Part shown: piece by piece, positions 16,916-25,602 of the stretch
Position numbering within the stretch: the stretch's first letter is position 1
How the letters are laid out: every line of letters begins with the position of its first letter
NCBI GenBank assembly: GCA_021775855.1
Contig: JAJFGZ010000059.1
Span: 1 to 64,000 of the forward strand
From: Hyphomicrobiales bacterium
Lineage (GTDB): Bacteria > Pseudomonadota > Alphaproteobacteria > Rhizobiales > NORP267
Direction of reading: 5' to 3'
Length of the DNA: 64,000 bases
Notes under the pieces: model-generated
Seen by the model: the letters and a program-made list of their open reading frames with translations, nothing else
What the model was told of the DNA's origin: nothing
Databases searched by the model: none
Position numbers and translations under genes: made by a program

Positions 16916-18118
16916 ATGGCTGACGCCTTTATCTGTGATGCGATCCGGACCCCGATTGGCCGCTATGGCGGTGGGCTATCTTCGGTTCGCGCCGACGATT
17001 TGGGGGCAATCCCCATCAAAGCGCTTGTGGAGCGCAACGGCAATGTGGACTGGGACAAAGTCGACGACGTGCTCTATGGCTGCGCCAATCAGGCCGGCGA
17101 AGATAACCGCAACGTCGCCCGCATGGCGTTGCTTCTGGCCGGCTTGCCGGAAACCATTCCGGGGGCCACCGTCAACCGCCTATGCGGCTCTGGCATGGAG
17201 GCCATCGGGTCTGCGGCGCGGGCCATTCGTGCGGATGAGGCTTCGCTCGCGATTGGCGGCGGGGTCGAGAGCATGTCGCGCGCGCCCTTCGTCATGGGCA
17301 AGGCGACGGCGGCCTTTTCGCGCCAGACGGAAGTATACGACACCACGATCGGATGGCGCTTCGTCAACAAGCTGATGAAGAAGCAATACGGCATCGATTC
17401 CATGCCGGAAACAGCGGAGAATGTTGCCGAGGATTGGCAGATCAGCCGCGAGGATCAGGACAAATTCGCGCTCCGCTCGCAGGAAAAGGCGGCGGCAGCG
17501 CAGGCCAACGGGCGGCTCGCAAAAGAAATCACGCCGGTCTCGATCCCCCAGCGCAAAGGCGACCCGGTCGTTGTTGAGGCTGACGAGCATCCGCGCCTTT
17601 CCAGCCTTGAGAAACTTGCCGCGCTCGGCACCCCGTTCCGCGACGGCGGGACAGTCACAGCTGGTAACGCATCCGGCGTAAACGATGGCGCGTGCGCGGC
17701 ACTGATTGCCAGCGAAGACGCGGCCAAAGAGCACGGGCTTGAACCCCACGCCCGCATCCTCGGCATGGCGTCGGCAGGCCTGATGCCCCGCGTGATGGGC
17801 TACGGCCCGGTGCCGGCGACCAGGAAGCTGCTGGAGCGCCTCGGCCTGAAAATTGAAAATATGGATGTGATCGAACTCAACGAAGCGTTCGCCTCGCAAG
17901 GCCTCGCCGTGGTGCGCGATCTCGGGCTTGCCGACGACGACCCCAGGGTCAACCCCAACGGCGGTGCCATCGCCCTCGGCCACCCCCTCGGCATGTCCGG
18001 CGCCCGTCTTGTTATGACCGCCACGCAGGAACTCCAGAATACCGGCGGCCGCTACGGCTTGTGCACGATGTGTATCGGCGTGGGGCAGGGCATCGCGATG
18101 GTGATCGAGCGGGTTTGA
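16916..18118 (+). CDS. paaJ: 3-oxoadipyl-CoA/acetyl-CoA thiolase
   Basis: This 400-residue thiolase has the nucleophilic Cys in [18 protein letters not shown], the His of the GHPLG loop ([17 protein letters not shown]) and the second catalytic Cys in [12 protein letters not shown]. Length and position, as the last gene of the paa block, match PaaJ/PcaF. That enzyme cleaves 3-oxoadipyl-CoA to succinyl-CoA and acetyl-CoA and also acts at an earlier chain-shortening step. No paaF, paaH or paaZ is in the window, so those functions must lie elsewhere. Confidence 0.92.
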   Translation: MADAFICDAIRTPIGRYGGGLSSVRADDLGAIPIKALVERNGNVDWDKVDDVLYGCANQAGEDNRNVARMALLLAGLPETIPGATVNRLCGSGMEAIGSAARAIRADEASLAIGGGVESMSRAPFVMGKATAAFSRQTEVYDTTIGWRFVNKLMKKQYGIDSMPETAENVAEDWQISREDQDKFALRSQEKAAAAQANGRLAKEITPVSIPQRKGDPVVVEADEHPRLSSLEKLAALGTPFRDGGTVTAGNASGVNDGACAALIASEDAAKEHGLEPHARILGMASAGLMPRVMGYGPVPATRKLLERLGLKIENMDVIELNEAFASQGLAVVRDLGLADDDPRVNPNGGAIALGHPLGMSGARLVMTATQELQNTGGRYGLCTMCIGVGQGIAMVIERV

Positions 18119-18287
18119 CGGGGAAGGCTAATCCGCAGTTGGCGGTCATGCTGTGTAACCAGCGCTAACTTCCACTTTGTGCCAAAAATAGTCATTCATG
18201 GAATTTGTAGCGAACGGCAACTCGGAGCCCTTTTTGACGAATTCTGCGGAGAGTTCGAATGGTAGCTATATGGCTATATGGAATGAG

Positions 18288-18665
18288 TCATGCCGTCCCG
18301 GTTAAATCTTCTGCAAGCATGAGAGCATTACCATCGGGATCAAAAAAAGTTGCTGTTTTGACCATGCCCTCGACCACGTCAGTTTCGCCATCAAATCTCA
18401 CATTGGCCTGTTCCAGCTTCTGCCTTGCGGCATCTAAGTCAGCGATCCCAAAAACAGGAACACAGTTGCCGGGTGCGGGCTTTGTATGCTCGCCAAGGCC
18501 AATTGTTACTCCGACTGTATTCGTTTGAAGTTCCGACCAACCTGCGTCGTCCGCGTGGTAGATTGTCTCAAACCCCAGGATACCTCCATACCACTCGGCG
18601 CTTGCGTGCCGGTCATTGACCGATAATGCGATAGTGATGGTCTCATCCAGCGAAATAAGTGACAT
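18288..18665 (-). CDS. VOC-family (glyoxalase/dioxygenase fold) protein
   Basis: A 125-residue vicinal-oxygen-chelate protein made of two beta-alpha-beta-beta-beta modules (ITIALSVNDRHASAEWYGGILGFE and CVPVFGIADLDAARQKLE). The C-terminal FFDPDGNALMLAED carries a likely metal or structural Asp. Specific function is unknown; such proteins are glyoxalases, ring-cleavage enzymes or antibiotic-binding proteins. It is divergent from an HxlR-type regulator with only 39 bp between start codons, so it is probably that regulator's target. Confidence 0.8.
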   Translation of the reverse strand: MSLISLDETITIALSVNDRHASAEWYGGILGFETIYHADDAGWSELQTNTVGVTIGLGEHTKPAPGNCVPVFGIADLDAARQKLEQANVRFDGETDVVEGMVKTATFFDPDGNALMLAEDLTGTA

Positions 18666-18683
18666 GGTCTTCCCTTTCGATTA

Positions 18684-18704
18684 AAAATATACTAACTATA
18701 TTTT
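18684..18704. promoter_or_regulatory. 21-bp palindromic operator between VOC gene and HxlR regulator
   Basis: AAAATATA-CTAAC-TATATTTT is a perfect 8+8 bp inverted repeat filling most of the 39-bp divergent gap. It ends directly at the regulator's ATG at 18705, so bound repressor would block both genes. Assignment to the adjacent HxlR protein is inference. Confidence 0.6.
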
Positions 18705-19247
18705 ATGTACATTAAATCGTTTGTCAACATCACCTCAAGGGCTTGGGCGTTAGCCATTTTATCGAACTTGCATGCAGGTATCCCTGGACGGCAGGCAGCA
18801 CTTTTGTCCGCAACTGGTGCGAGTAGAACCGCTTTCGCGCAAAGTTTGGATCATCTGATTAAGATGGGTTTGCTGGAACGAAACCCTGGCTACGGCCATC
18901 CGCTGCGTCCAGAATTTAGGCTTACGCAGTTCGGCATTACTGCGGCTGCAATTGCCAGCAAAATTCAAGATGTATCTACCGATGAAGATCAGGACTTGCT
19001 TCGTCGGTCATGGACGTTACCGGTGCTGACGTCACTGCACACACCAAGTCAATTTAATGAAATCAAGCGAAAACTGCAGACAATTACAGATCGCGCTTTG
19101 TCGCAATCGTTGAAATCGATGGAAGTCCGAAACTGGGTGTGCCGCAGCGTTGACGGGTCCGCTCGCCCACCCAGGTCGATCTACAGGGCTGTTAACGCTG
19201 GCGACGTGATAAGTAAAATAACGGCACCTGAAATTAGCTTTGTGTAG
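18705..19247 (+). CDS. HxlR-family regulator with two winged-helix domains
   Basis: The 180-residue protein carries two HxlR-like winged helices in tandem. The first is about residues 10-75 (AWALAILSNLHAG, ASRTAFAQSLDHLIKMGLLERNP). The second is about 98-170 (RSWTLPVLTSLHTPSQFNEIKRKL, RALSQSLKSMEVRNWV). Ordinary HxlR proteins have one domain and dimerise, so this looks like a covalent dimer. No usual inducer-sensing cysteine is evident. It is divergent from the VOC gene; the operator abuts its start codon. Confidence 0.75.
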   Translation: MYIKSFVNITSRAWALAILSNLHAGIPGRQAALLSATGASRTAFAQSLDHLIKMGLLERNPGYGHPLRPEFRLTQFGITAAAIASKIQDVSTDEDQDLLRRSWTLPVLTSLHTPSQFNEIKRKLQTITDRALSQSLKSMEVRNWVCRSVDGSARPPRSIYRAVNAGDVISKITAPEISFV

Positions 19248-19426
19248 CAAAACCAGCCGTTCGTTTAGACGTAGTGAACGGCAGAAACGTCCGCACTGGC
19301 GCCGTTCCACATGAGCGATGTGAATGGCTGCTTCGGGTCAAATTGAGACCTTTCTCGCTACCAATGTGAGAAGTCCCAATTCCACAGTAGAACACTCAGC
19401 GCGCGTACAAAAAGCGAGCGAGCTCT

Positions 19427-19639
19427 CCCTCAAAACGCCTTGAAACATATAATTGTGTGGGTGTTCCCGATGCCCTCGAAACCCTCAATGTTCTCAGACA
19501 CGACATAGCCGATATCGGTTTCGTCGTCGACGTAGAATTTTACCAGCAGGTCATAGTCACCGGCGGTTGAATAAATTTCGGAGGCGATTTCGGCGTCGGC
19601 GATCTGGTTTGCGGCGTCGTAGCATTTGCCGAATTTGCA
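19427..19639. repeat. Direct repeat, copy 1 (left of FAD oxidoreductase)
   Basis: A 213-bp block that matches 21006-21218 in the same orientation with 18 mismatches counted by eye and no gaps. It corresponds to the 3' three-quarters of the RAM-domain gene. Together with copy 2 it brackets the oxidoreductase gene at 19768. Confidence 0.9.
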
Positions 19640-19645
19640 AGCCCA
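19430..19645 (-). pseudogene. RAM-domain (Lrp/AsnC ligand-binding) gene remnant lacking its start
   Basis: The reverse strand reads an intact copy of the last roughly 69 residues of the RAM protein at 21009 (ANQIADAEIASEIYSTAGDY, NTHTIICFKAF, stop TGA). Similarity stops abruptly at CKFGKCYD. Upstream there is no in-frame ATG, GTG or TTG before a TAA near 19713. The track does not list it. The coding part has few disabling changes, so loss of the 5' end is probably what killed it. Confidence 0.7.
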
Positions 19646-19767
19646 GCGAACACCACAACGCGCTCCGTAAAATTTGGAAAGATTCAGTTTGGAATTTCCG
19701 GTAGGTTACGCTGTACTGGACATAGTCAGCCTTTGGTCAGGCCCGCTCAAGTTAAGGATTGGGACCG

Positions 19768-20991
19768 ATGTCAGAGCTTCCAGATCAAGCCAATGTCGTC
19801 ATCATCGGTGGCGGTGTCATTGGCGCGAGTGTTGCCTGGCACCTCACCCAGCTTGGCTGCGAAGGCGTGTTGATCCTGGAGCGTGGGCAACTGGGTTGCG
19901 GGACCACCTGGCATTCGGCCGGCAACATCCTGCGCATGAGTTCTGACCCGAGAGAGGTTGAACTTTACACCTATGGCGTGGAATTGCTCTCATCCCTCCA
20001 GGAACGTCGCGATATTGGCTGGAAAAAATGCGGCCGTGTGATGATCGCGCGAACAGAGAAGAGGGTTGCCGAGTTCGATGCGATTGCAAGAACCTTGCAG
20101 GCGTGCGGCGTCCCGGTTGATCGAATACAGGCAGACGCAGTCCACGATAAAGTTCCCGTTTTGCGTACAGACGATATCGTCGGTGCTTTATGGAGCCCGG
20201 ATGACGGGCGGGTCAATCCGACTGATCTGGTCGATGCCCTCGTCCGCGAGGCCAAAAACCGCGGCGCCCGGGTTTGCGAGGGTGTGGCTGTCGACCAGGT
20301 GTTGACCTCCAACGGGCAGGTCACGGGGATTTCCACCGATCGCGGGGATATTAGATGCGAGGCCGTTGTCAATTGCGCCGGTCTTTGGGCCCGGGATCTG
20401 GGTCTGCGCAACGACATCGATATCCCTGTATACCCGGTCGAGCATTTTTACGTGTTGACCGATGTGGTCGAGGGCGTTGCCCCTGACATGCCGACATTTC
20501 GCGATCCCGACGGTCTGATCTATGGACGTGAAGAAACAGGCGGGCTGTTGTTTGGATGCTTTGACCGAAATGCAATTCCCGTCCGGCCTTCGGATCTGCC
20601 TGAACCCTTTGTCTTCTCGCTCCTGAACGAGAACTGGGATCAGTTCATGCCCTATATGGAAGAGGGACTACATCGCATTCCGGCACTAAAACACACGGGT
20701 ATTCGGACCCTGTTGAACGGACCGGAGGCTTTTACACCCGACACCGAGCCGGTGTTTGGCGAGGCACCGGGCCTGAAAAATTATTTCGTGCTGGCGGGTA
20801 TGAGTTCAGCAGGTATCAGCCGATCCGCCGGGATGGGCCGGGCGCTTGCTAATTTGATTGTTGAGGGTGACGCGGGTTGTGATACGAGCAATTTCGACAT
20901 CAGCCGATTTGGCCAGGAGAGCAATGACGAGGCCTATCTGCGTAAATGCGTCCGCGATGCGCCCAGTCGGCACTTCAATTTGGAGCATTGA
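19768..20991 (+). CDS. DAO-family FAD oxidoreductase (sarcosine/dimethylglycine dehydrogenase-like)
   Basis: This 407-residue flavoprotein of the D-amino-acid-oxidase superfamily has the dinucleotide motif VVIIGGGVIGASVAWHL and the covalent-flavin-region-like GCGTTWHSAGN seen in sarcosine and dimethylglycine dehydrogenases. Its C-terminal GMSSAGISRSAGMGRALANLI is FAD-binding. Those dehydrogenases are about 800 residues with a C-terminal folate-binding GCV_T domain, which is absent here, so it is a short, FAD-domain-only member. I use the ATG at 19768 because AAGGA lies 9 nt upstream; the track's TTG is at 19759. Expected role is oxidative N-demethylation or deamination of a small amine. Confidence 0.82.
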   Translation: MSELPDQANVVIIGGGVIGASVAWHLTQLGCEGVLILERGQLGCGTTWHSAGNILRMSSDPREVELYTYGVELLSSLQERRDIGWKKCGRVMIARTEKRVAEFDAIARTLQACGVPVDRIQADAVHDKVPVLRTDDIVGALWSPDDGRVNPTDLVDALVREAKNRGARVCEGVAVDQVLTSNGQVTGISTDRGDIRCEAVVNCAGLWARDLGLRNDIDIPVYPVEHFYVLTDVVEGVAPDMPTFRDPDGLIYGREETGGLLFGCFDRNAIPVRPSDLPEPFVFSLLNENWDQFMPYMEEGLHRIPALKHTGIRTLLNGPEAFTPDTEPVFGEAPGLKNYFVLAGMSSAGISRSAGMGRALANLIVEGDAGCDTSNFDISRFGQESNDEAYLRKCVRDAPSRHFNLEH

Positions 20992-21005
20992 ATTTCCAAT
21001 CCGTC

Positions 21006-21218
21006 CCCTCAAAACGCCTTGAAACAAATAATTGTGTGGGTGTTCTCGATGCCCTTGAAGCCCTGGATGTTCTCAGACACGAAATGGCCGATATCGGTTT
21101 CGTCGTCGACGTAGAACTTCACCAGAAGATCATAGTCGCCGGCGGTTGAATATATCTCGGAGGCGATTTCGGCGTCGGCGATCTGGTTTGCCACGTCGTA
21201 GCATTTGCCGAGTTTGCA
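21006..21218. repeat. Direct repeat, copy 2 (right of FAD oxidoreductase)
   Basis: Second copy of the 213-bp repeat, lying inside the intact RAM-domain gene. Homology with copy 1 ends on both sides at the same relative positions: CCCTCA at the gene's stop and TTTGCA inside its 5' part. Confidence 0.9.
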
Positions 21219-21245
21219 TTTGAACTGGACGAAAAACGGAACCAT
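21009..21245 (-). CDS. Stand-alone RAM domain protein (Lrp/AsnC ligand-binding domain)
   Basis: A 78-residue protein equal to the effector-binding RAM half of Lrp/AsnC regulators, with no helix-turn-helix. The pattern MVPFFVQFKCKLGKCYDVANQ is followed by AGDYDLLVKFYVDDETD, the usual strand that contacts amino acids at the dimer interface. Family members of this size can bind amino acids or hetero-oligomerise with Lrp proteins. It ends 17 bp from the convergent FAD oxidoreductase stop, and a start-less paralogue lies on that gene's other side. Confidence 0.82.
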   Translation of the reverse strand: MVPFFVQFKCKLGKCYDVANQIADAEIASEIYSTAGDYDLLVKFYVDDETDIGHFVSENIQGFKGIENTHTIICFKAF

Positions 21246-21440
21246 TGGGCTTTCCTGTCGCGGTTATTGTTTGGCGGTCTTATCGCTATGATAATCGATG
21301 ATGGTCGTCAATTTCTATAGCCATTCCGTCATTGCCGAAATGGTTATAGGTCGATTTCGCTCGCGGCTATTCCGCGTTTTCAAAGCGGGCCTGCGCGAGC
21401 ACCGCGTGCGGGGGTTCGATCCGTGCCGGGCAGGGCTTGC

Positions 21441-22331
21441 TTAGCTCTCGTCGCGGGCGATCACCGCCATGTCCGCGAATTGCTTGGTCATTTTGCTGTC
21501 CGGGTCGGACAACGCCTCGATGACCGTGAAGTGGTTCTTGCCCTTGGCGGAATGATATTTTGTCTGCAGCCCGGATTTTTTCCAGCGTTTCACCAATTGC
21601 TTGCTCTGCCAGTGGAATGCCTCGCTCTCATCGCCACCAACCCATGCCTGCAACGTGCCGCTTGTTGGGGCGTCCCCCAGCAATGGGCTCCATGCAGTTG
21701 CCGTCTCCACGGTCATGCCCACCTTGTCGTTGATGCTGGTTGCCACCAGATCGCGCAAATCGAACAGGCCGGAAATCGGCAAGCCATTGGTCACCAGATT
21801 TGATGGTGCGCCCGACGCGGCGAAGTCACGGGCCATCATGGCACCGGTTAAATGTCCGCCCGCTGAGTGTCCGCCAACAGCGATGCGGCGCCCGTAATTG
21901 CGCCAGATCCAGGTGCATGCAGCAGCCATCTGATCGGTGATCGCGCCGACATTGGTATCCGGGCAGAGGTCGTAGGACGGCATAAACAACGCAACCCCTC
22001 GCTGGTTCAGTCCGTTCGCCATATGGCTGAAACTTTTCCGGTCCTGGGCCTGCCAATAACCGCCATGGATAAAGACAGCGATGGGGCAATTCTGCCGATC
22101 GGTATTGGTCGGCCAGAAAATATCGAGCAGGGTCCGGACAGAGCCGCCGGCATGAGATTCCAGATAGGCGATATCGAGAGCGCATTCCGCGGTCTCCCGG
22201 TAGGCGGCGGCCTCGCCGATCCATTTCTCGCCGATCTTGGGATAGTCCGGCACCGCCGCGCGGGCGTTGTAGGCCTTTTCACAAAGATCTGCGAAATCAG
22301 ATTCGTCTGCTTTTCCAGCTACCGTATACAT
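21441..22331 (-). CDS. Alpha/beta hydrolase, kynurenine-formamidase/esterase-like
   Basis: A 296-residue serine hydrolase with the HGGYW oxyanion-hole motif (IAVFIHGGYWQAQDR), the nucleophile elbow GGHSAGGHL and a C-terminal His in KGKNHFTVIEAL; the acid is probably in VGGDESEAF. The HGGYW variant is typical of bacterial arylformamidase-like and esterase/lipase-like members. Substrate cannot be read. It is a single gene, and its 3' end faces the RAM-domain gene's upstream region. Confidence 0.8.
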   Translation of the reverse strand: MYTVAGKADESDFADLCEKAYNARAAVPDYPKIGEKWIGEAAAYRETAECALDIAYLESHAGGSVRTLLDIFWPTNTDRQNCPIAVFIHGGYWQAQDRKSFSHMANGLNQRGVALFMPSYDLCPDTNVGAITDQMAAACTWIWRNYGRRIAVGGHSAGGHLTGAMMARDFAASGAPSNLVTNGLPISGLFDLRDLVATSINDKVGMTVETATAWSPLLGDAPTSGTLQAWVGGDESEAFHWQSKQLVKRWKKSGLQTKYHSAKGKNHFTVIEALSDPDSKMTKQFADMAVIARDES

Positions 22332-22417
22332 GAGGTCCCCCGTTGACTGCCCCGGATTCTAACCCATGCCTGGATTGCTGCCTAGATTGTCATGCTGCGA
22401 AAATTCCTGTAGCAAGA

Positions 22418-22517
22418 GGCATCTCGTTGGGGTGCCCGAAATGATCCGGGCTGAGAGGTGCGTCGTGTCAACCCATTGAACCTGATCCGGATTGTACCGG
22501 CGGAGGAAACTGAGATG
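22418..22517 (+). promoter_or_regulatory. TPP (THI-element) riboswitch upstream of thiM
   Basis: Conserved TPP aptamer blocks are present in order: GGGGTGCCC, CTGAGA (22451-22456), AACCCATTGAACCTGATCCGG, and TACCGGCGGAGGAAACTGAG. A P1-like helix can form between CATCTC (22420-22425) and GAGATG (22512-22517). The second strand contains the thiM start codon, and the GGAGG ribosome site is inside the aptamer's 3' part. That predicts translational shut-off when thiamine pyrophosphate binds. Confidence 0.93.
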
Positions 22518-23300
22518 GATGGCCCTACAAAAGAAACAATAATTCAGGACGTGTTAGGCGAGCAGGGGGACGTCATTGCCCGGCTGCGCGAACTAAATCC
22601 CAAGGTCCATTGTGTCACCAATCTCGCTGCCAATAATTTTACGGCCAATGTTATGCTGGCGCTTGGCGCGGTCCCCAGCCTGACATCGTCGCCGGAAGAA
22701 ATACCGGATTTTGTTGCCCGCGCTGACGCGTTGCTGATCAATCTCGGGACACTCGATTCTGAGCGCAAGGATGCCATTAAAACCGGCGTTGAAGTAGCCA
22801 CTGAATATGGCAAGCCCTGGGTGCTGGATGCAACTTACGCCAATGCGTCGACTGTCAGGCTTGAATTTGCCGCTTATCTGCTCGGGCTGCGGCCTCAGGT
22901 TATCAGGGCCAACCAGGTGGAAATCGCTTCGCTTTGTCAGGCACTTGAAGCTGACAATGCAGCCCGCGCACTCGCATTGGCGACCGGGAGCTGCGTCGCC
23001 GCGACGGGCGAAACCGATATTGTGACTGACGGTGTTCTGGATTTCCATGTCGATGGAGGCGACGCCATCATGACCCAGGTGACGGCTGTTGGGTGCGTGA
23101 CCAGCGCGATCATAACCGCCATGCTGACGGTCGAACCAGACCCCGTCAAAGCCGCGCTTGTAGGCCTGATCATTGCAAGCAGCGCGGGCGAGATAGCGGC
23201 CAAGCGTGCCCGTGGTCCCGGATCGTTTCAGGTCGAATTTCTGGACGCCCTTTATGCATTGGATGACACCACACTTCGCCAAAGGAAACGCGTGTCGTGA
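22515..23300 (+). CDS. thiM: Hydroxyethylthiazole kinase
   Basis: ThiM phosphorylates 4-methyl-5-(2-hydroxyethyl)thiazole for thiamine salvage. The 261-residue ribokinase-like protein has the family start VHCVTNLAANNFTANVMLALGA, a substrate loop with SSPEEIPDF, and the anion-hole motif TAVGCVTSAIITA. I start at the ATG at 22515, right after the riboswitch; the track start at 22458 lies inside the aptamer. The stop overlaps the thiE GTG by 4 bp. Confidence 0.93.
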   Translation: MDGPTKETIIQDVLGEQGDVIARLRELNPKVHCVTNLAANNFTANVMLALGAVPSLTSSPEEIPDFVARADALLINLGTLDSERKDAIKTGVEVATEYGKPWVLDATYANASTVRLEFAAYLLGLRPQVIRANQVEIASLCQALEADNAARALALATGSCVAATGETDIVTDGVLDFHVDGGDAIMTQVTAVGCVTSAIITAMLTVEPDPVKAALVGLIIASSAGEIAAKRARGPGSFQVEFLDALYALDDTTLRQRKRVS

Positions 23301-23962
23301 AAAAACCGGATATACGGCTTTACGGATTGATCGACCCGGACAATTCAGGCGGGCATGACCTTCTGTGGCTTACCGAGGGCATCGCCAGGGGCGGTGTTAC
23401 GATGATTCAGTTACGCGATAAGAAAAGCGAAACGGCAGACTTTATTCGCCTTGCCAAGGATATCAAGGCCATCCTCAATCCGCTTCACGTGCCATTGCTA
23501 ATCAACGACCGGGTCGACGTCGCGTTTGCCGCCGGTGCCGACGGTGTGCATCTCGGGCAGAACGATCTGGATCCAGAAAGCGCCCGCCGGATCCTTGGCC
23601 GAGATGCGATTATCGGGCTGACCGTCCGGGACCAGGCCGAGGCCGATGCCGCGCCGCTGGACATAATCGACTATGTCGGGCTTGGCGGCGTATTCGACAC
23701 GGCGAGCAAGGTCAACCAAGCGCCGCCGATTGGTCTTGAGGGCCTGCAATCTTTGTCTGAATCTCTCAGGGCGCGGAGGCCCGGTCTGACGATTTGTGCC
23801 ATTGCCGGGATTTCAATTGGAAATACGCCGAGCGTTCTCGACGCCGGGGCTGACGGCGTGGCAGTAATTTCGGCGCTGTCCGGCGTCGCGGATCCGACCG
23901 GGGCGGCTCGCGATTTCAGGGCGGCGATCGATACCGCGCTTACGGTCAGGGGGGCGGCATGA
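23297..23962 (+). CDS. thiE: Thiamine-phosphate synthase
   Basis: ThiE joins HMP-pyrophosphate and thiazole phosphate into thiamine monophosphate. The 221-residue TIM barrel shows the pyrophosphate and substrate motifs MIQLRDKK, INDRVDVAFAAGADGVHLGQ, and YVGLGGVFDTASK. It starts with GTG overlapping thiM (GTGA) and ends overlapping the thiD start (ATGA), so the three genes are translationally coupled. Confidence 0.93.
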   Translation: MKKPDIRLYGLIDPDNSGGHDLLWLTEGIARGGVTMIQLRDKKSETADFIRLAKDIKAILNPLHVPLLINDRVDVAFAAGADGVHLGQNDLDPESARRILGRDAIIGLTVRDQAEADAAPLDIIDYVGLGGVFDTASKVNQAPPIGLEGLQSLSESLRARRPGLTICAIAGISIGNTPSVLDAGADGVAVISALSGVADPTGAARDFRAAIDTALTVRGAA

Positions 23963-24825
23963 CCGCGATCGCCGTTACCATTGCGGGGTCCGATTCATCC
24001 GGTGGCGCCGGGATCCAGGCAGATTTGAAAACCTTCTCCGCGCTCAATGTTTATGGCGCGAGCGTCATCACCTCGCTGACCGCGCAAAATACGCATGGTG
24101 TGCAGGGCGTCCATGACGTACCGCCAGAATTTGTCGAACAGCAAATGGAATCGGTTTTTTCCGATCTCGCCGTCAGCGCTGTGAAAATCGGCATGATCGG
24201 GTTTGCGGAAACCGCCGAGATCGTGGCTGAAAATCTGGATCGCTTCGATCAACGCCGGGTCGTGCTTGATCCAGTCATGATCGCGACCAGCGGTGACCCG
24301 TTGATCGATGAAGATGCGATTGCCGCAGTGCGCGATATCCTGATCCCGCGGGCCATGCTGATCACCCCGAACCTGGCGGAAGCAGCCAGTCTGCTGGAAA
24401 CCGGGATTGCGGAAACGGTAGAGGAAATGGCCGAGCAGGCAGAGGCGTTGTTTGATTATGGGCCGCAGGCCGTGCTGATAAAAGGCGGCCACCAGATCAA
24501 CGCCGAAGAGGCGGTCGATATTTATTTCGACGGCTCCGAACCCGCCCGGCTGAGCGCCGATCTGATATCGACTGAGAATACCCATGGCACAGGGTGTACG
24601 CTCTCGTCAGCAATTGCCGCGGCGCTCGCCCATGATTTTACCCTGCCCAAGGCGCTGGCCCATGCCAAGGCGTATATCACCGAAGCGATTCGTCACGCCG
24701 ACGAGATCATTGTCGGGTCTGGTTCCGGCCCGGTTCACCATTTCCATGCGGTTTGGGGATACCTTCCGGTGCTCGGCGAGCCCGCGTCAAAATCCGTGGA
24801 ATCGGCCGACGACACCGAGGAATAA
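23959..24825 (+). CDS. thiD: Hydroxymethylpyrimidine/phosphomethylpyrimidine kinase
   Basis: The 288-residue ThiD phosphorylates HMP and HMP-P. Family motifs are TIAGSDSSGGAGIQADLKTF at the N-terminus, VKIGMIG, LDPVMIATSGD, and the catalytic anion hole NTHGTGCTLSSAIAA. It is the last gene of thiMED, a salvage operon. No de novo genes (thiC, thiG) are present here. It is convergent with cysH; a GACTGATCAGTC palindrome sits in the 42-bp gap. Confidence 0.94.
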   Translation: MTAIAVTIAGSDSSGGAGIQADLKTFSALNVYGASVITSLTAQNTHGVQGVHDVPPEFVEQQMESVFSDLAVSAVKIGMIGFAETAEIVAENLDRFDQRRVVLDPVMIATSGDPLIDEDAIAAVRDILIPRAMLITPNLAEAASLLETGIAETVEEMAEQAEALFDYGPQAVLIKGGHQINAEEAVDIYFDGSEPARLSADLISTENTHGTGCTLSSAIAAALAHDFTLPKALAHAKAYITEAIRHADEIIVGSGSGPVHHFHAVWGYLPVLGEPASKSVESADDTEE

Positions 24826-24867
24826 GAATATTCCCGGCAAAAGGTGAAAAGACTGATCAGTCGTTAT

Positions 24868-25602
24868 TTAAATCCGAATGGTTGATCGCGGCGCGGTCAC
24901 CGGGCTCTGTTTCGGCTGGCCGTTCTGGGTCCAGTGGATACCGCATTCTTTTTTACCAGTCCCACGCCAGCGTCCGGCACGGACATCTTCACCGGGTTGA
25001 ACTGGGGTTGTGCACGGCAGACATCCGATCGACGGATAGCCCATCTCGACCAGTGGGTGACGGGGCAGGGCGTGTTGCTCGAAATAGCGATCCACGTCCG
25101 GGCGGCTCCATCCGGCAAGGGGGTTGACCTTGAGCCGCCAGTCGACCTCTTCCAGCATTGCGATGCTTGCACGGGTCTCGCCGTGCATCTGTTTGCGGCC
25201 GGTGATCAGCGCCTGATAGCCGCGCAAGGCACGTTCCAGAGGTTCGATCTTGCGGATATGGCAGCAGGCATCAGGATCGCTCGCGTTGAGGTTCTCGTCG
25301 GGATCATAGGTCCCGATAACGGCTTCATCAGGTTGGATGGACACCACATTTTTTAGGCCAAGCGTTTCCGTTAGTTGATCCCTGTAGGCGAGGGTCTCGG
25401 GAAACAGACGACCTGTATCGACCATGATGACTGGGGTTTCGGGATCAATGCGTGCAACCATATGGGCAAGAATCGCGGCCTCTGCGCCAAACGAAGAGAC
25501 AAGCGCGATCCGACCCGGGAAGACTTTGCGGATCATAATTTTGAGAAGTTTTTCTCCTTCAAGATGGCCAAAGTCTGCGATGGCTTTTCGGTATCCGTTC
25601 AT
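24868..25602 (-). CDS. cysH: Assimilatory adenylyl-sulfate (APS/PAPS) reductase
   Basis: CysH reduces activated sulfate to sulfite. The 244-residue protein has the PP-loop LVSSFGAEAA and MVDTGRLFPET. The paired cysteines DACCHIRK and GCLPC ligate the [4Fe-4S] cluster of the APS-reducing subtype, and the catalytic Cys is in the KKECGIH motif. The presence of the CC/CxxC ligands favours adenylyl-sulfate (or dual) use. The ATG overlaps the DUF934 stop by 4 bp, at the end of the sulfite operon. Confidence 0.92.
   Translation of the reverse strand: MNGYRKAIADFGHLEGEKLLKIMIRKVFPGRIALVSSFGAEAAILAHMVARIDPETPVIMVDTGRLFPETLAYRDQLTETLGLKNVVSIQPDEAVIGTYDPDENLNASDPDACCHIRKIEPLERALRGYQALITGRKQMHGETRASIAMLEEVDWRLKVNPLAGWSRPDVDRYFEQHALPRHPLVEMGYPSIGCLPCTTPVQPGEDVRAGRWRGTGKKECGIHWTQNGQPKQSPVTAPRSTIRI

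Noticed and set aside
19248-19426. Insertion-sequence remnant left of the direct repeat
   Set aside because: No inverted ends, transposase-like frame or target duplication could be seen in this 179-bp stretch.
24851-24862. GACTGATCAGTC as a terminator between thiD and cysH
   Set aside because: A perfect palindrome, but the stem is only 4 bp with a 4-nt loop and no strong T-run, so termination is not supported.
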